64,000 nt of DNA from Vibrio sp. D404a (GCF_030248535.1 NZ_JAHGAJ010000017.1:62001-126000); one strand, 5' to 3'. Positions 8,014 to 17,285 are shown, counted from the stretch's first letter. A program made the numbers and translations. The notes: generated from the letters alone by a model not told the origin.

Positions 8014-10290
8014 TTATTCCACGTTACTTGGTCTTTGGAACCATGGTGATCTTGCGTCGGTTTGTTCAAACAAGTTGTACTGCTTGTTCAATACCTGACC
8101 GCCATCACGGGTTAAAGGTTGCCATGTGAACTGAGTTCGGCTTGAACTTGGTTTTACAGTCAACAAATCGAATGGAATCGATACATAGAAGCCTTTGGTA
8201 TAACTGCCTTCACCGAAGTCTTCTTCGCTTAGGTCGGTTAAGCTCACAAATGCGCCGGCAATCACGCCGCTTTTAAACTGTTTTGAGAAATCGATGCGAG
8301 TACCTACGTCACCGGCTAGGAACTTACCAAAGCCTACTTTAAATAGCGTATCATTTAAGAACTCCCACTGTGGCATGTAGTAGCCTGTAACAAAACCTGT
8401 GGTACCTTTATCGATAACCTTATAGTAAGTCTGATCTTTTTCATGGAACTGAACTTCTTCATCAAAGGTTTCAAACCAACTATCAGGATCACGTTGGCTA
8501 ATCGCTGTAAAATCAGCACCAATAGCCCAGTTACTATTGTACGGGCGATAGAGCACTTCGCCACCAACACCGGCAAACATACTCTCAAGATAACCCACGT
8601 ATGCTTGGCTATAAACACCACTACCGTAATCTTCGAACCAAGTTAGCTGCAAGCGGTCTAGCCGCACAGGTTCATCTACATAAGAACGGAAAAGTGTTCT
8701 AACACGAGGAGTTTGAGCCGTGCCATCTTCTGGAATCTCATAATTAAACTTATCGTAGTTATCGATTAGATTGATATACAGAGAGCCCGATAGCTCGATA
8801 TTATTGGTCGCCCAGAAAGAGGCATTGGTATACAAGCCTAACGCATACAGATAAAAATCTTCCGCTGAACCGAAAGATTGGGCTAAATTTGGAGATACTG
8901 ACACGTCAAAACGTTCTCGTGCATCGTGGTACTCCACTGCTGAAGTTGGTGCTACATCTCTATTTTGAGTAGAGTCTTTGATATCAGAGTCTAAATACGA
9001 GTAACTGGCAGATTTCTTAAACTGTTGAGCATCAATATCCGTTTGTGAAAGCTCGCCCGCATTGCTGGCTTCAACAATTTGGTAAGTATCGATATAATTT
9101 GGGACATGGTTGGCGATTACGGTTGCACCGCGCTCTAATGCCACTTCACGGTCACGGTATTTAACCTGTTCACCTTTCACCACCAACGTCTTATCATCAA
9201 CCAAAACCTGCGCTTGCTCATAGCCTGCAATGGTATCCAGCTCTTCTGTTAGCTTAGCTAAATCAACCTCATCCATACTGCTGGCTTGAGTAGGGCGAAG
9301 TTCTGCAGCTTCAGTATCACGCCAAACAGATGCAATTTCGTTGAAGTTGGTGGTTAAATCAAAGCCCATGGTTAGCGTATCACCACGCTCATAACTCACC
9401 TTAGCTGTTGCCCAGTCATTAAAGCGATATAAAACACCTACATTCCAGGGGGTATGCTGCGTCATATCAACACCGCCACGAACTACAGGGAAGTCTTGTG
9501 AGTAGTCGTTACTATCGTATTCGAGTTTTAACGTTAGTGGCTTATATGGTGTTTGATATTCTAAACCACCATAGATTGCCGCGTCTCCTTTAAACCAACG
9601 TTCAAAGTCCACCATACCACCATTACCTTTAGTGTCTGATGATCGGTCACAGAACTTATCGCTGGCCTTACAAAACGGATTGGTAAAATTACCACTGGTG
9701 CCCATATAGCCCCAAGCCATACCTAAAGTCACATCTAATGGGCCAAATCGCTTATTGGCAGCCACGAATTCACCATCAAACAGACCTGTACCGCCAAAAT
9801 CACGAACACCGACAGATAATTCTGGTAGGTAATAGCCCTCTTCAATTAAACGAACTTTAAAGTCGATGCCTTTATCAGTGTATTTTGTACAGCCACTGAA
9901 GTTATTTTGAGAACAGTCTCCACTACCGTCACCACTATAGAGTAGGTCTTGAACTTGGGTATAACGAATTGTTGTTTCCAACCATGGCATTACTTGTAGG
10001 CTAACATTGTAAAAGTAGTACTCGTTGTTAAACGATGCACTTAAGTTAAATTCACCCTCTGGAGCCATACGAGCGGTTGGCATCTGCATTAAACCCACGC
10101 CACCAAAATTGGTTTGCGAATGCTTTAGAGTTGGAGCGTTGAAACTTGAAACCTCGACTTCAGAAGGCGTCAGCTCTTTCTCGTTTGCAGAAAAGTCTTG
10201 CGCAGTAGCAGCAAAGCTACTGACAGCCAGTAAAGCACCCGTAATCGAACTAGCAAGAAGAGTTAATGGGAATGATTGATTAGCCGACAT
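8014..10290 (-). CDS. wbfB: YjbH/GfcD-family outer-membrane protein (WbfB)
   Basis: Large exported protein of the YjbH/GfcD (YmcA) family, associated with group 4 capsule and exopolysaccharide secretion; called WbfB in Vibrio. The 758 residues begin with a signal peptide (about 1-30, cleavage near SFAATAQ). The rest is rich in alternating beta-strand patterns and aromatic residues, with several OmpA-like strand ends, consistent with a beta-barrel. The ATG overlaps the preceding stop (TAATG), so translation is coupled to the GfcC-like gene. Known of the family: needed for polymer display, exact mechanism unsettled. A palindromic repeat follows its stop immediately. Confidence 0.85.
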   Translation of the reverse strand: MSANQSFPLTLLASSITGALLAVSSFAATAQDFSANEKELTPSEVEVSSFNAPTLKHSQTNFGGVGLMQMPTARMAPEGEFNLSASFNNEYYFYNVSLQVMPWLETTIRYTQVQDLLYSGDGSGDCSQNNFSGCTKYTDKGIDFKVRLIEEGYYLPELSVGVRDFGGTGLFDGEFVAANKRFGPLDVTLGMAWGYMGTSGNFTNPFCKASDKFCDRSSDTKGNGGMVDFERWFKGDAAIYGGLEYQTPYKPLTLKLEYDSNDYSQDFPVVRGGVDMTQHTPWNVGVLYRFNDWATAKVSYERGDTLTMGFDLTTNFNEIASVWRDTEAAELRPTQASSMDEVDLAKLTEELDTIAGYEQAQVLVDDKTLVVKGEQVKYRDREVALERGATVIANHVPNYIDTYQIVEASNAGELSQTDIDAQQFKKSASYSYLDSDIKDSTQNRDVAPTSAVEYHDARERFDVSVSPNLAQSFGSAEDFYLYALGLYTNASFWATNNIELSGSLYINLIDNYDKFNYEIPEDGTAQTPRVRTLFRSYVDEPVRLDRLQLTWFEDYGSGVYSQAYVGYLESMFAGVGGEVLYRPYNSNWAIGADFTAISQRDPDSWFETFDEEVQFHEKDQTYYKVIDKGTTGFVTGYYMPQWEFLNDTLFKVGFGKFLAGDVGTRIDFSKQFKSGVIAGAFVSLTDLSEEDFGEGSYTKGFYVSIPFDLLTVKPSSSRTQFTWQPLTRDGGQVLNKQYNLFEQTDARSPWFQRPSNVE

Positions 10291-11123
10291 TACAAATTAA
10301 CCTTATGACGTAGAAGCTCAATAATATTTTGATTCAAAGTTGAAAACTCAGAAGGTAGAGAATCAAAAGCAATAAACAAAATTGCACCGGGTGCGAAGTA
10401 AGCTTGTTTACTGTTCCAATAGGCGTAGCTTATCTCATTAACATGGCTGTCAGGCTGAATGACAAATGCTGTGCTTTTATCCGCAACCTCAAGTAATTCA
10501 CCTTTTGGTAACACAGAGAGGTAGCTATCTAACTGGCCATGCTCAATCAACTTGAGCTTATGTGCTTGTTTTACAGCACCAACCAAAGTTAGGTCGACTG
10601 GTCTTTGGGTTAGATACAAGTCAAAGCGTTGCGCTTTGTTTGGCTGTTCTAATTTAAGCGCACTACTCTTTGAAACCAATAGCGAATTTTTCTCTGGTTG
10701 CGAGATCACTGCGTTTCTGTCTAGATCGACAAAATAACGTGCTTGATATTCAAAGGATTCCAATTGTGCAATCACAGCCTTTACTTGCGGTTCTTGAAGG
10801 GCCAATTGATTCAACTGTTCAATCACTTGGGCTCTTAAATTATCAACTTGCTGCTGTGCGTTACGATCAAACAATTGTGCTGACAGTGGAAAGTAACCTG
10901 ACGCTCCATTGGCACTAGCATCATTCAACACCTGCTCTAAACGAACAGGCTGTGAGTAATTGAGGGTGACACCTTGAATAGGCAACTCAACGCTAAGTTG
11001 TGCTTCTTGTAGTTCCTGAGTTTTTGGCTCTAAAGAAAGGGCGTGTGCAAGACTTGATAGGAATAACGAAGAACAAAGCGAAGCCCATAAAGCGCGCTTA
11101 CCAAATTTCATTAATGATTTCAT
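10290..11123 (-). CDS. wbfC: GfcC-family periplasmic capsule protein (WbfC)
   Basis: Periplasmic protein of the GfcC/YmcB family, with beta-grasp (SLBB-like) domains resembling the periplasmic part of Wza; part of the group 4 capsule secretion module. The 277-residue product has a signal peptide ending near LSSLAHA. I preferred the ATG at 11123, preceded by GGTGG, over an in-frame GTG five codons earlier. It lies between the YjbF-like lipoprotein gene (18 nt upstream) and the YjbH-like gene (1-nt overlap), the conserved gfcB-gfcC-gfcD order. Confidence 0.8.
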   Translation of the reverse strand: MKSLMKFGKRALWASLCSSLFLSSLAHALSLEPKTQELQEAQLSVELPIQGVTLNYSQPVRLEQVLNDASANGASGYFPLSAQLFDRNAQQQVDNLRAQVIEQLNQLALQEPQVKAVIAQLESFEYQARYFVDLDRNAVISQPEKNSLLVSKSSALKLEQPNKAQRFDLYLTQRPVDLTLVGAVKQAHKLKLIEHGQLDSYLSVLPKGELLEVADKSTAFVIQPDSHVNEISYAYWNSKQAYFAPGAILFIAFDSLPSEFSTLNQNIIELLRHKVNL

Positions 11124-11141
11124 GCTGTCTATCACCACCGG

Positions 11142-11816
11142 TTAGTTCGCTTGATAAGGCTTAAGTAGGGTTAGTTCTAAGCGAGTCATATCTGGGCCAA
11201 GGTACTGAACCGTTTTTACAACTTTTCCATCGCTGTTAACCCAATATTCATTTTCAATCTGCTCTCCCAGTGCTGGGTAACTTACTTGTTCGATAAACTT
11301 GCTTGTTTGAATAGCTGTTAGCGGTGTTTGTACCGTTTCTTGGGTTATGTAAGTTCTAACAATGTCAGCGCTGTAGCCAAATCGGTAATCTGGCTGCCAA
11401 TCATAAGTGACTTGCCACTGTTGTGCTTTAGGCTGAGCTGATAGGTCAAAATCAGGTATCAGAGCGTTTGTAGGATTTACACTAAGACCTGATAGATTTT
11501 CATAAGGCAGTAATAAAGTTTGAACCACGCGGCCATTTTCGGTCACGATCATCGCTTTATCAGAAGACATCCACTTTAGTTGCTCAGCGCCAGTTTCTGG
11601 ATTTTTCCCAACAAAGGCCAAAACCATAAATATCTTTCCTTGATCGTTAATCTGCGCATAAATACTGGCGTAGGGTAGCTCTTGGATGTATTCAGCCGTG
11701 GTGGAAACGTCTGCATCTCCAAACATTGCTTCATTGAAAGTAGCGTTTAAGTCTTGGAACTGCTGGGAACAGCCCGCAAGCAACAAGCCTAGAGAGGCGA
11801 TAATAGGTCTAATCAT
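11142..11816 (-). CDS. wbfD: YjbF/GfcB-family lipoprotein (WbfD)
   Basis: Exported lipoprotein of the GfcB/YjbF family, a partner of GfcC and GfcD in capsule secretion. The 224-residue protein starts with a short signal peptide and lipobox LLLAGC (Cys16), followed by a beta-rich soluble domain. It is the first gene after a terminator that follows the GfcA-like small gene, so its transcription may depend on readthrough. Family assignment rests on lipobox, size and gene order. Confidence 0.8.
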   Translation of the reverse strand: MIRPIIASLGLLLAGCSQQFQDLNATFNEAMFGDADVSTTAEYIQELPYASIYAQINDQGKIFMVLAFVGKNPETGAEQLKWMSSDKAMIVTENGRVVQTLLLPYENLSGLSVNPTNALIPDFDLSAQPKAQQWQVTYDWQPDYRFGYSADIVRTYITQETVQTPLTAIQTSKFIEQVSYPALGEQIENEYWVNSDGKVVKTVQYLGPDMTRLELTLLKPYQAN

Positions 11817-11862
11817 GATGATCTTTTGCTTCCTAGCCGGGTGGTTACCCCAATACTAATAT

Positions 11863-11897
11863 AAAAAAACCACTTTATGCTTTCACATAAAATGGCT
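11863..11897 (-). terminator. Terminator/attenuator between the GfcA-like gene and wbfD
   Basis: On the minus strand, CCATTTTATG (11886-11895) pairs with CATAAAGTGG (11870-11879) with one G-U pair across a six-base loop, followed by seven U. It sits 21 nt after the stop of the small Ala/Thr-rich gene and before wbfDCB, so it would set a high ratio of the small product over the secretion proteins. Confidence 0.85.
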
Positions 11898-11918
11898 TTT
11901 GCATTGCCAACAAATAAA

Positions 11919-12164
11919 TTAGTTAGTAATAGTTGTTGTTGTAGCGCCGCCATCATTAGAAGCTACTGCTACTGCTGCGCCTACTGCTACTGCTGCCGTT
12001 GTTACTGCTACAGTTGTTGCCGTGCCTGCAGCTACAGTTGACGCTGTTGCACCCGCTGCTGCGCCAGTTGAAGCGCCAGTACCTGCTGCTGCAGTTTCAA
12101 CCGCTGCAAAAGCACCGCTTGAAAAGCTAACAGCTAGTGCTGCCGCTAGAGCCATCTTTTTCAT
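11919..12164 (-). CDS. Small exported Ala/Thr/Gly-rich protein, GfcA-like
   Basis: An 81-residue protein with a signal peptide (MKKMALAAALAVSFSSGAFA) followed by a low-complexity Ala/Thr/Gly segment containing a hydrophobic stretch (AVGAAVAVAS) and a C-terminal run of threonines. The ATG at 12164 is preceded by GGGAA at good spacing; the upstream ATG at 12176 would place this ribosome site inside the gene. By position (first of a gfcABCD-like set) and composition it resembles E. coli GfcA, a Thr-rich membrane protein of unknown function. The relationship is inferred, since low-complexity sequence gives little homology signal. Confidence 0.65.
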   Translation of the reverse strand: MKKMALAAALAVSFSSGAFAAVETAAAGTGASTGAAAGATASTVAAGTATTVAVTTAAVAVGAAVAVASNDGGATTTTITN

Positions 12165-12180
12165 AATGATTCCCATTAAA

Positions 12181-12196
12181 ATATAAACGTTTATAT
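12181..12196. promoter_or_regulatory. Perfect 16-bp palindrome before the GfcA-like gene
   Basis: ATATAAACGTTTATAT lies 16 bp upstream of the start codon, close to where a repressor or an RNA structure could block the ribosome site. Confidence 0.5.
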
Positions 12197-12219
12197 GTAG
12201 AGGCTAACTTTTAACCTCC

Positions 12220-12246
12220 ATTAGTTGTTCAGCTTAAACAACTAAT
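12220..12246. promoter_or_regulatory. 10-bp perfect inverted repeat in the gfcA-like leader
   Basis: ATTAGTTGTT and AACAACTAAT flank a 7-nt centre. The element lies just downstream of the predicted promoter at 12252-12280, so it is either an operator at the start site or a 5' hairpin. Confidence 0.5.
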
Positions 12247-12251
12247 TGATC

Positions 12252-12280
12252 ATAATAGTGAATAAGTTTGTTCAAGTAAA
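12252..12280 (-). promoter_or_regulatory. Predicted promoter of the gfcA-like/wbfDCB operon
   Basis: On the minus strand, TTTACT (12275-12280) and TATTAT (12252-12257) are separated by exactly 17 bp. The consensus match is moderate (4/6 and 5/6). Confidence 0.45.
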
Positions 12281-12446
12281 TGTATAAATTGTAGGCAGAA
12301 ACTGTTTTATTCCGCGCCTTTCCTCACAACCCTCGGCTTCTTCTGTATTCTGTAATCCTTTATCGCTATACTCCAGAACCATATACCAAAGTAACCTCAA
12401 AAGGCTTGGGTATAGTTTCTAGCCCCAAACGACAAGAGTTTAAGAT

Positions 12447-12881
12447 ATGCAAGAGTTAGTACCCTTTATTCAAGAGAATATGATTTTAGCCATAGTATGG
12501 ATTGGCTTAGTGGTTGCCATCATTATGAATGTCATCAAAACATCGAATGCGGCTTACAAAGAGATCACAGCTGCGCAAACCACGCAACTGATGAACCGTG
12601 AAAATGGCGTTGTGGTTGATATTCGTACTAAAGATGAATACAAAAAAGGTCATATTACTGACGCACTTCACATTTTGCCTTCAGATATCAAAGCAAATAA
12701 CTTTGGTAGCCTTGAAAGCCACAAAGCAGACCCAATCATTGTGGTATGTAAAACAGGTCAAACCGCTCAAGAAAGTGCAAACCTACTAGCAAAAGCTGGG
12801 TTTGAAAACGTGAGCCTACTGAAGAATGGCCTAGTTGCTTGGAGTGAAGCGAACCTACCTTTAGTTAAGGGTAAGAAGTAA
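12447..12881 (+). CDS. yibN: Membrane-anchored rhodanese-like protein YibN
   Basis: Single-domain rhodanese with an N-terminal transmembrane anchor (about 12-31). The rhodanese fold spans about 40-140 and the active-site loop is CKTGQT with the persulfide-forming Cys101. The 144-residue length and position directly upstream of secB match YibN of E. coli. In the family it is a sulfurtransferase-like inner-membrane protein linked with the secretion machinery; the physiological substrate is not evident from sequence. It starts 108 nt before secB and is probably co-transcribed. Confidence 0.9.
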   Translation: MQELVPFIQENMILAIVWIGLVVAIIMNVIKTSNAAYKEITAAQTTQLMNRENGVVVDIRTKDEYKKGHITDALHILPSDIKANNFGSLESHKADPIIVVCKTGQTAQESANLLAKAGFENVSLLKNGLVAWSEANLPLVKGKK

Positions 12882-12988
12882 CTCCTAGTAGCATTAATTG
12901 GTAACACGGTTATCTATATACTCGTTTTTCAGGTTACGTAACTTCATTTTGATTACGGAACCCAATGTAAATTTTTAAGGACAAGAAA

Positions 12989-13456
12989 ATGGCTGAAGCA
13001 GCACCTCAAGAAGCACAACAAAACTTCGCAATCCAACGTATCTTCCTAAAAGACGTTTCTTTTGAAGCGCCAAACTCGCCAGATATGTTCCAAAAAGAGT
13101 GGAACCCAGATGTAAAACTGGACCTAGACACTCAAAGCCGTGAACTTGGCCAAGGCGTTTACGAAGTTATCCTACGTCTTACTGTGACAGTTAAGAACGC
13201 AGAAGAGACAGCATTCCTATGTGAAGTTCAACAAGGTGGTATCTTCACTGCAAGCGAAATGGAAGCTGGTCAACTGGCACACTGCCTAGGTGCATTCTGC
13301 CCGAACATCCTATTCCCATACGCTCGTGAAACTATCTCTAGCCTAGTAGTTAAAGGTACGTTCCCACAACTGAACTTAGCGCCAGTTAACTTCGACGCTC
13401 TGTTCATGAACTACCTTCAAAACCAAGCTCAGCAAGCCGAAGGCGAGCAAGCTTAA
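12989..13456 (+). CDS. secB: Protein-export chaperone SecB
   Basis: Cytosolic tetrameric chaperone that keeps preproteins unfolded and hands them to SecA. The 155-residue sequence shows the conserved SecB core from [18 protein letters not shown] (about 12-29) through the hydrophobic GGIFTA and [11 protein letters not shown] regions, with an acidic and glutamine-rich C-terminal tail. An AAGGA ribosome site is well placed. Synteny yibN-secB-gpsA-cysE is the standard gamma-proteobacterial order. A strong terminator follows within about 45 nt, so gpsA must have its own promoter or rely on readthrough. Confidence 0.98.
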   Translation: MAEAAPQEAQQNFAIQRIFLKDVSFEAPNSPDMFQKEWNPDVKLDLDTQSRELGQGVYEVILRLTVTVKNAEETAFLCEVQQGGIFTASEMEAGQLAHCLGAFCPNILFPYARETISSLVVKGTFPQLNLAPVNFDALFMNYLQNQAQQAEGEQA

Positions 13457-13500
13457 TTTATACAAGGCTTAATGCCACATAAGGCTTAATCCGACCGTTT

Positions 13501-13540
13501 AAAAATGCACAGCGCAACTTATGCGGTGTGCATTTTTTAT
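13501..13540 (+). terminator. Rho-independent terminator after secB
   Basis: AAAAATGCACA pairs with TGTGCATTTTT, with an inner CGCA/TGCG helix, and is followed by a U-rich tract. It lies about 45 nt after the secB stop. Confidence 0.85.
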
Positions 13541-13612
13541 TTTATCGCTTTTATTCTAGCGATATAGTAGAAAGATACTCTTCTCATTTCCTCAAGAATT
13601 TCAGGTGGAAGC

Positions 13613-14659
13613 ATGACAGACACAACTCGCACTAATGACGCAAATAACGCTTATGGCAAAGAGATCGCCATGACGGTGATTGGCGCTGGTTCCTACGGCA
13701 CTTCTTTAGCGATTTCTCTTGCACGTAATGGTGCCAACATCGTGCTTTGGGGACATGAACCTGAGCATATGGCTCGCTTAGAAGCTGATCGCGCTAACCA
13801 CGAGTTCCTGCCAAACATCGACTTCCCAGAAAGCTTAATTATTGAGTCAGATCTAGAGAAAGCTGTATCAGCAAGCCGAGACCTGCTTGTTGTGGTACCA
13901 AGCCATGTATTTGGTATTGTTCTGAACAGCCTAAAGCCTCACCTAAAAGCAGATTCACGTATTTGTTGGGCAACTAAAGGGCTAGAACCTGAAACAGGTC
14001 GCCTACTGAAAGACGTTGCAAGCGACGTGCTTGGTGATGGTTATTCATTAGCTGTTCTATCTGGCCCTACTTTTGCTAAAGAGCTTGCGGCAGGTATGCC
14101 GACTGCGATTTCAGTTGCTTCACCAGACCAAGAGTTTGTTAAAGAGCTACAAGAGAAGATTCACTGCACTCGAACCTTCCGTGTATACGCGAATGATGAT
14201 TTCATTGGTATGCAACTAGGTGGCGCGGTTAAAAACGTTATCGCGATTGGTGCTGGCATGTCTGATGGCATCGGTTTTGGTGCCAATGCTCGCACTGCAT
14301 TAATCACTCGTGGCCTCGCTGAAATGAGTCGCTTAGGTGCAGCACTAGGCGCAAAACCTGAAACCTTCATGGGTATGGCTGGCTTAGGTGACTTGGTACT
14401 CACCTGTACCGATAACCAATCACGCAACCGTCGCTTCGGTTTAGCCTTAGGCACTGGCAAGGATGTCGATACCGCACAAGAAGAGATCGGCCAAGTTGTG
14501 GAAGGTTATCGCAACACCAAAGAGGTTTGGCTGCTGTCTGAACGCATGGGTGTTGAAATGCCAATTATTGAACAAATTTATCAAGTGTTGTATCAAGGAA
14601 AAGACGCACACTTAGCAGCGCAAGATCTGCTGGCTCGAGATAAGAAATCGGAAGGTTAA
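13613..14659 (+). CDS. gpsA: NAD(P)+-dependent glycerol-3-phosphate dehydrogenase
   Basis: Reduces dihydroxyacetone phosphate to sn-glycerol-3-phosphate for phospholipid synthesis. The 348 residues include the Rossmann motif GAGSYG (24-29), the conserved GPTFAKE and the catalytic-lysine region GGAVKNV, then the helical substrate domain with [13 protein letters not shown]. It is slightly longer at the N-terminus than the E. coli enzyme (339). AGGTGGA just before the ATG supports the start. A family A repeat begins immediately after the stop codon, separating it from cysE by 190 nt. Confidence 0.97.
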   Translation: MTDTTRTNDANNAYGKEIAMTVIGAGSYGTSLAISLARNGANIVLWGHEPEHMARLEADRANHEFLPNIDFPESLIIESDLEKAVSASRDLLVVVPSHVFGIVLNSLKPHLKADSRICWATKGLEPETGRLLKDVASDVLGDGYSLAVLSGPTFAKELAAGMPTAISVASPDQEFVKELQEKIHCTRTFRVYANDDFIGMQLGGAVKNVIAIGAGMSDGIGFGANARTALITRGLAEMSRLGAALGAKPETFMGMAGLGDLVLTCTDNQSRNRRFGLALGTGKDVDTAQEEIGQVVEGYRNTKEVWLLSERMGVEMPIIEQIYQVLYQGKDAHLAAQDLLARDKKSEG

Positions 14660-14834
14660 AAGAGCAGATGCGGGATGCGAGTAGCGAGATGAGAAGAGAT
14701 TAAAAGCAGATACGGGATGCGAGTAAACTAGTGGCGAAGAGCCTCGTTTTTATTTTCGTATCTCGTATCCCTAATCTCGTCACTGCTCTTTAGCTTTTCG
14801 TATCTCGCATCCCTCATCTCGTCACTTGCTTTAA
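14660..14834. repeat. Family A palindromic repeat, copy 2
   Basis: Starts at the base after the gpsA stop and fills almost all of the gpsA-cysE gap. Two forward units (GCAGATGCGGGATGCGAG and a near copy) are followed by two inverted units (TTCGTATCTCG ... ATCTCGTCACT). The centre lies near 14745. Confidence 0.9.
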
Positions 14835-14849
14835 GAATGGATAGAAAAA

Positions 14850-15671
14850 ATGAAACACTGTGAACAACAAAAAGTCTGGCAATGCATTGTAAAGGAAGCT
14901 CGAGAGCAGTCTGAGCAAGAGCCTATGCTTGCGAGTTTTTATCATGCGACCATTATCAACCATGACAGTCTCGGTGCTTCGTTAAGCTATATCCTAGCAA
15001 ACAAACTTAAAACGGCTTCTATGCCAGCGATGGCGGTACGTGAAGTGGTTGAGCAAGCCTTTGCTGAAGATCAATCAATCATCGATGCTGCCGCTTGTGA
15101 TATTTGCGCGACCGTGACACGAGACCCTGCTGTTGAGATGTATTCTATGCCGCTGCTTTACCTTAAAGGCTACCATGCCCTGCAAGGCTATCGCGTTGCA
15201 AACTGGTTGTGGAAACAAGGCCGTATTGCACTAGCGACTTACCTACAAAACCAAATTTCTGTTGCTTGCCAAGTGGATATTCACCCAGCAGCTCGTATCG
15301 GTAAAGCAATCATGCTCGATCACGCAACCGGGATTGTGATTGGTGAGACTGCGGTTGTTGAAAACGATGTATCTATCCTGCAAGACGTAACTTTAGGTGG
15401 TACGGGTAAAGAAGGCGGCGATCGTCACCCTAAGATCCGCGAAGGTGTAATGATTGGTGCAGGTGCTAAGATCTTGGGTAACATTGAAGTTGGTGAAGGT
15501 GCGAAAATCGGTTCTTGTTCTGTGGTTCTGCAAGCTGTTCCTGCTCATACTACGGTTGCAGGAGTTCCAGCTAAGATTGTCGGTAAACCGAAAACAGACA
15601 AGCCATCACTGGATATGGACCAAGGGTTTAATGGGCGATCTCAGAACTTTATTCATGGGGATGGGATTTAG
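14850..15671 (+). CDS. cysE: Serine O-acetyltransferase
   Basis: Acetylates serine with acetyl-CoA, the first step of cysteine synthesis; usually a hexamer feedback-inhibited by cysteine. The 273-residue sequence has the N-terminal helical domain (1-140) and the left-handed beta-helix of hexapeptide repeats, including LDHATGIVIGETAVV and the loop GGTGKEGGDRHPKI. The C-terminal tail, which in other CysE proteins interacts with CysK, is present but ends NFIHGDGI. A palindromic repeat begins at the base after the stop codon. Confidence 0.97.
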   Translation: MKHCEQQKVWQCIVKEAREQSEQEPMLASFYHATIINHDSLGASLSYILANKLKTASMPAMAVREVVEQAFAEDQSIIDAAACDICATVTRDPAVEMYSMPLLYLKGYHALQGYRVANWLWKQGRIALATYLQNQISVACQVDIHPAARIGKAIMLDHATGIVIGETAVVENDVSILQDVTLGGTGKEGGDRHPKIREGVMIGAGAKILGNIEVGEGAKIGSCSVVLQAVPAHTTVAGVPAKIVGKPKTDKPSLDMDQGFNGRSQNFIHGDGI

Positions 15672-15815
15672 GAGCGGATTCGGGATGCGAGTAAGCGAGT
15701 GGCGAAGAGAATAAAAGCAGATTCGTGATGCGAGTAAGCGAGATACGAAAGGCTTAAAAGCAGTCACTGATCTTTAGCTCTTCGTATCTCGAATCTCGTT
15801 TACTCGTATCTGCTT
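15672..15815. repeat. Family A palindromic repeat, copy 3
   Basis: Begins at the base after the cysE stop. Two forward units with GATGCGAGTAAGCGAG are followed by inverted words (CTCTTCGTATCTCG, CGTTTACTCGTATCTGCTT). The remaining 85 bases up to 15900 hold only the envC upstream region. Confidence 0.9.
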
Positions 15816-15900
15816 CTAAAGTATCTGGAATCTCTATATCAACATTCACATAGATAGCTCTATACACTAGTAGTAATTTAATGAGTAGGCTGTAACTTAG

Positions 15901-17040
15901 ATGACAAAAACAATGAAAAAGATTAAAGCTATAAGTGGCCTTATTTTACTTTCTAGTGCGATGTTTTCTATCTCTACTCATGCAGCTTCTCAAGGTGAGT
16001 TGAAGGGTGTTAAGAGCGAGATCTCTCGACAGCAACAGGCTCTATCTTCTCAACAGAAGAAACTTGATAGCCTACAAGCCAACCTCAAGAAGCAAGAGCT
16101 CTCGATTGCTTCACTTGAAAAAGGCATTAAGGAAAGTAAAAAGCAGCTTGCTAATGCTAACGCTAACATTCAGCAACTCAATAATAAGATTCAAGCGCTT
16201 ACTACTCAGAAGCAAGTTCATACCCAAAAGCTTGAGCAGCTTATTCAAACTTATTACATGACGCGTCGTGCTAAAGCCTCTTCCCACATTCTTAATACTG
16301 GTGTCGAAGAAGATCGTATTAGTCATTACTACCAACATCTAGCCAAAGCGCGCACCACAACGATTAAAGCGATTGAACAGACTCAAGCTGAACTTGAAGA
16401 GAGCCAGCGCCTCCGTAAAGCAGAACAAGAACAAATTACATCTCTACTCAAACAGCAAACGACTAAACGTGACCAACTCGCTAAAACTCAAGTCCAGCGT
16501 AAGAAAACCGTCGGCAGCATCAAGAAAAGCATTTCTGGCGACAAGAACTACCTTGCAGAGCTGCAACGTAACGAGACTCGTCTAAAGGCAGAAATTGCCA
16601 AAGCAGAAAAAGCCGCTCGCGAGAGACGCAATGCGGTTCCTATGGATGGTCTAGCCAAACGTAAAGGCAAACTGCCTTGGCCAGTCAAAGGCAAAGTTCT
16701 ACATAACTATGGAAGTCGCCAAACCGGACAAGTAAATTGGAAAGGCATGGTGATTAACGCCAGCTATGGCCAACAAGTGAAGTCCGTCTATTCTGGCACC
16801 GTGGTATTTGCTGAGTATTTGCGTGGCTACGGCTTGGTCGTGCTACTCGACCACGGTAAAGGTGATATGACGTTATACGGCTTTAATCAAGCTCTTCTTA
16901 AAAAAGAAGGTGATAAGGTAAAAGCCGGCGAAGCCATCGCACTTGCCGGTGATACTGGCGGCCAATCTCGCCCATCACTCTACTTTGAGATCCGCAGAAA
17001 CAGCCAAGCGCAAAATCCTAAGAGTTGGTTGGTTAGATAA
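15901..17040 (+). CDS. envC: EnvC-like murein hydrolase activator
   Basis: Periplasmic divisome-associated factor that activates the amidases AmiA/AmiB during septum splitting. The 379 residues show a signal peptide (cleaved near THAAS), a long coiled coil (about 30-250, heptad-like K/Q/L/A pattern) and a C-terminal LytM/M23 domain (about 258-379). The LytM zinc ligands are degenerate: the usual first His position reads WKGMV and the final HxH motif is LYFEI, as in EnvC, so it is probably a non-catalytic activator. A second ATG at 15913 (MKKIK) is an alternative start. A family A repeat follows the stop directly. Confidence 0.9.
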   Translation: MTKTMKKIKAISGLILLSSAMFSISTHAASQGELKGVKSEISRQQQALSSQQKKLDSLQANLKKQELSIASLEKGIKESKKQLANANANIQQLNNKIQALTTQKQVHTQKLEQLIQTYYMTRRAKASSHILNTGVEEDRISHYYQHLAKARTTTIKAIEQTQAELEESQRLRKAEQEQITSLLKQQTTKRDQLAKTQVQRKKTVGSIKKSISGDKNYLAELQRNETRLKAEIAKAEKAARERRNAVPMDGLAKRKGKLPWPVKGKVLHNYGSRQTGQVNWKGMVINASYGQQVKSVYSGTVVFAEYLRGYGLVVLLDHGKGDMTLYGFNQALLKKEGDKVKAGEAIALAGDTGGQSRPSLYFEIRRNSQAQNPKSWLVR

Positions 17041-17120
17041 AAGCGGATGCGAGTAAACGAGATGAGAGATACGAAGAGATTAAAAGCAGATTCGAGATGC
17101 TAGTAAGCGAGTGGCGAACA
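17041..17120. repeat. Family A repeat, copy 4 left part
   Basis: Starts at the base after the envC stop with AAGCGGATGCGAGTAAACGAG and continues with a second forward unit. Confidence 0.85.
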
Positions 17121-17173
17121 GCGGAATACCCACACTACAATATCTCATTTCAAGTTGGAACTTTTTCAGGATT

Positions 17174-17211
17174 CGTCATTCCAGAATTGAGGAACGAAAT
17201 GTCTGGAATCT
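17174..17211. repeat. Family C hairpin repeat, copy 1
   Basis: CGTCATTCCAGA ... TCTGGAATCT forms an 8-bp stem around a GAACGAAATG-containing centre. A second member with the same layout is at 53369-53407. Confidence 0.7.
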
Positions 17212-17243
17212 ATTCGTCGATTTTACCTTCAGCGATACAAAAA

Positions 17244-17284
17244 GATTCCCTATCACGCTCGTCCCTCGCTGTAGGGAATGACGG
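17244..17284. repeat. Family B hairpin repeat, copy 1
   Basis: ATTCCCTA and TAGGGAAT flank a conserved centre with CGCTCGTCCCTCGC, followed by GACG. A near copy is at 53228-53264. Both lie next to family A sequence. Confidence 0.85.
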
Positions 17285-17285
17285 T

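Noticed and set aside
7847..8098. 83-codon plus-strand frame upstream and across the end of wbfB
   Set aside because: Overlaps a palindromic repeat and the end of the well-supported YjbH-family gene; no ribosome site or recognisable protein features.
14660..14834. Possible CRISPR array because of short repeated words
   Set aside because: Units are imperfect, inverted relative to each other and without regular unique spacers; no cas genes nearby. It is a palindromic intergenic repeat.
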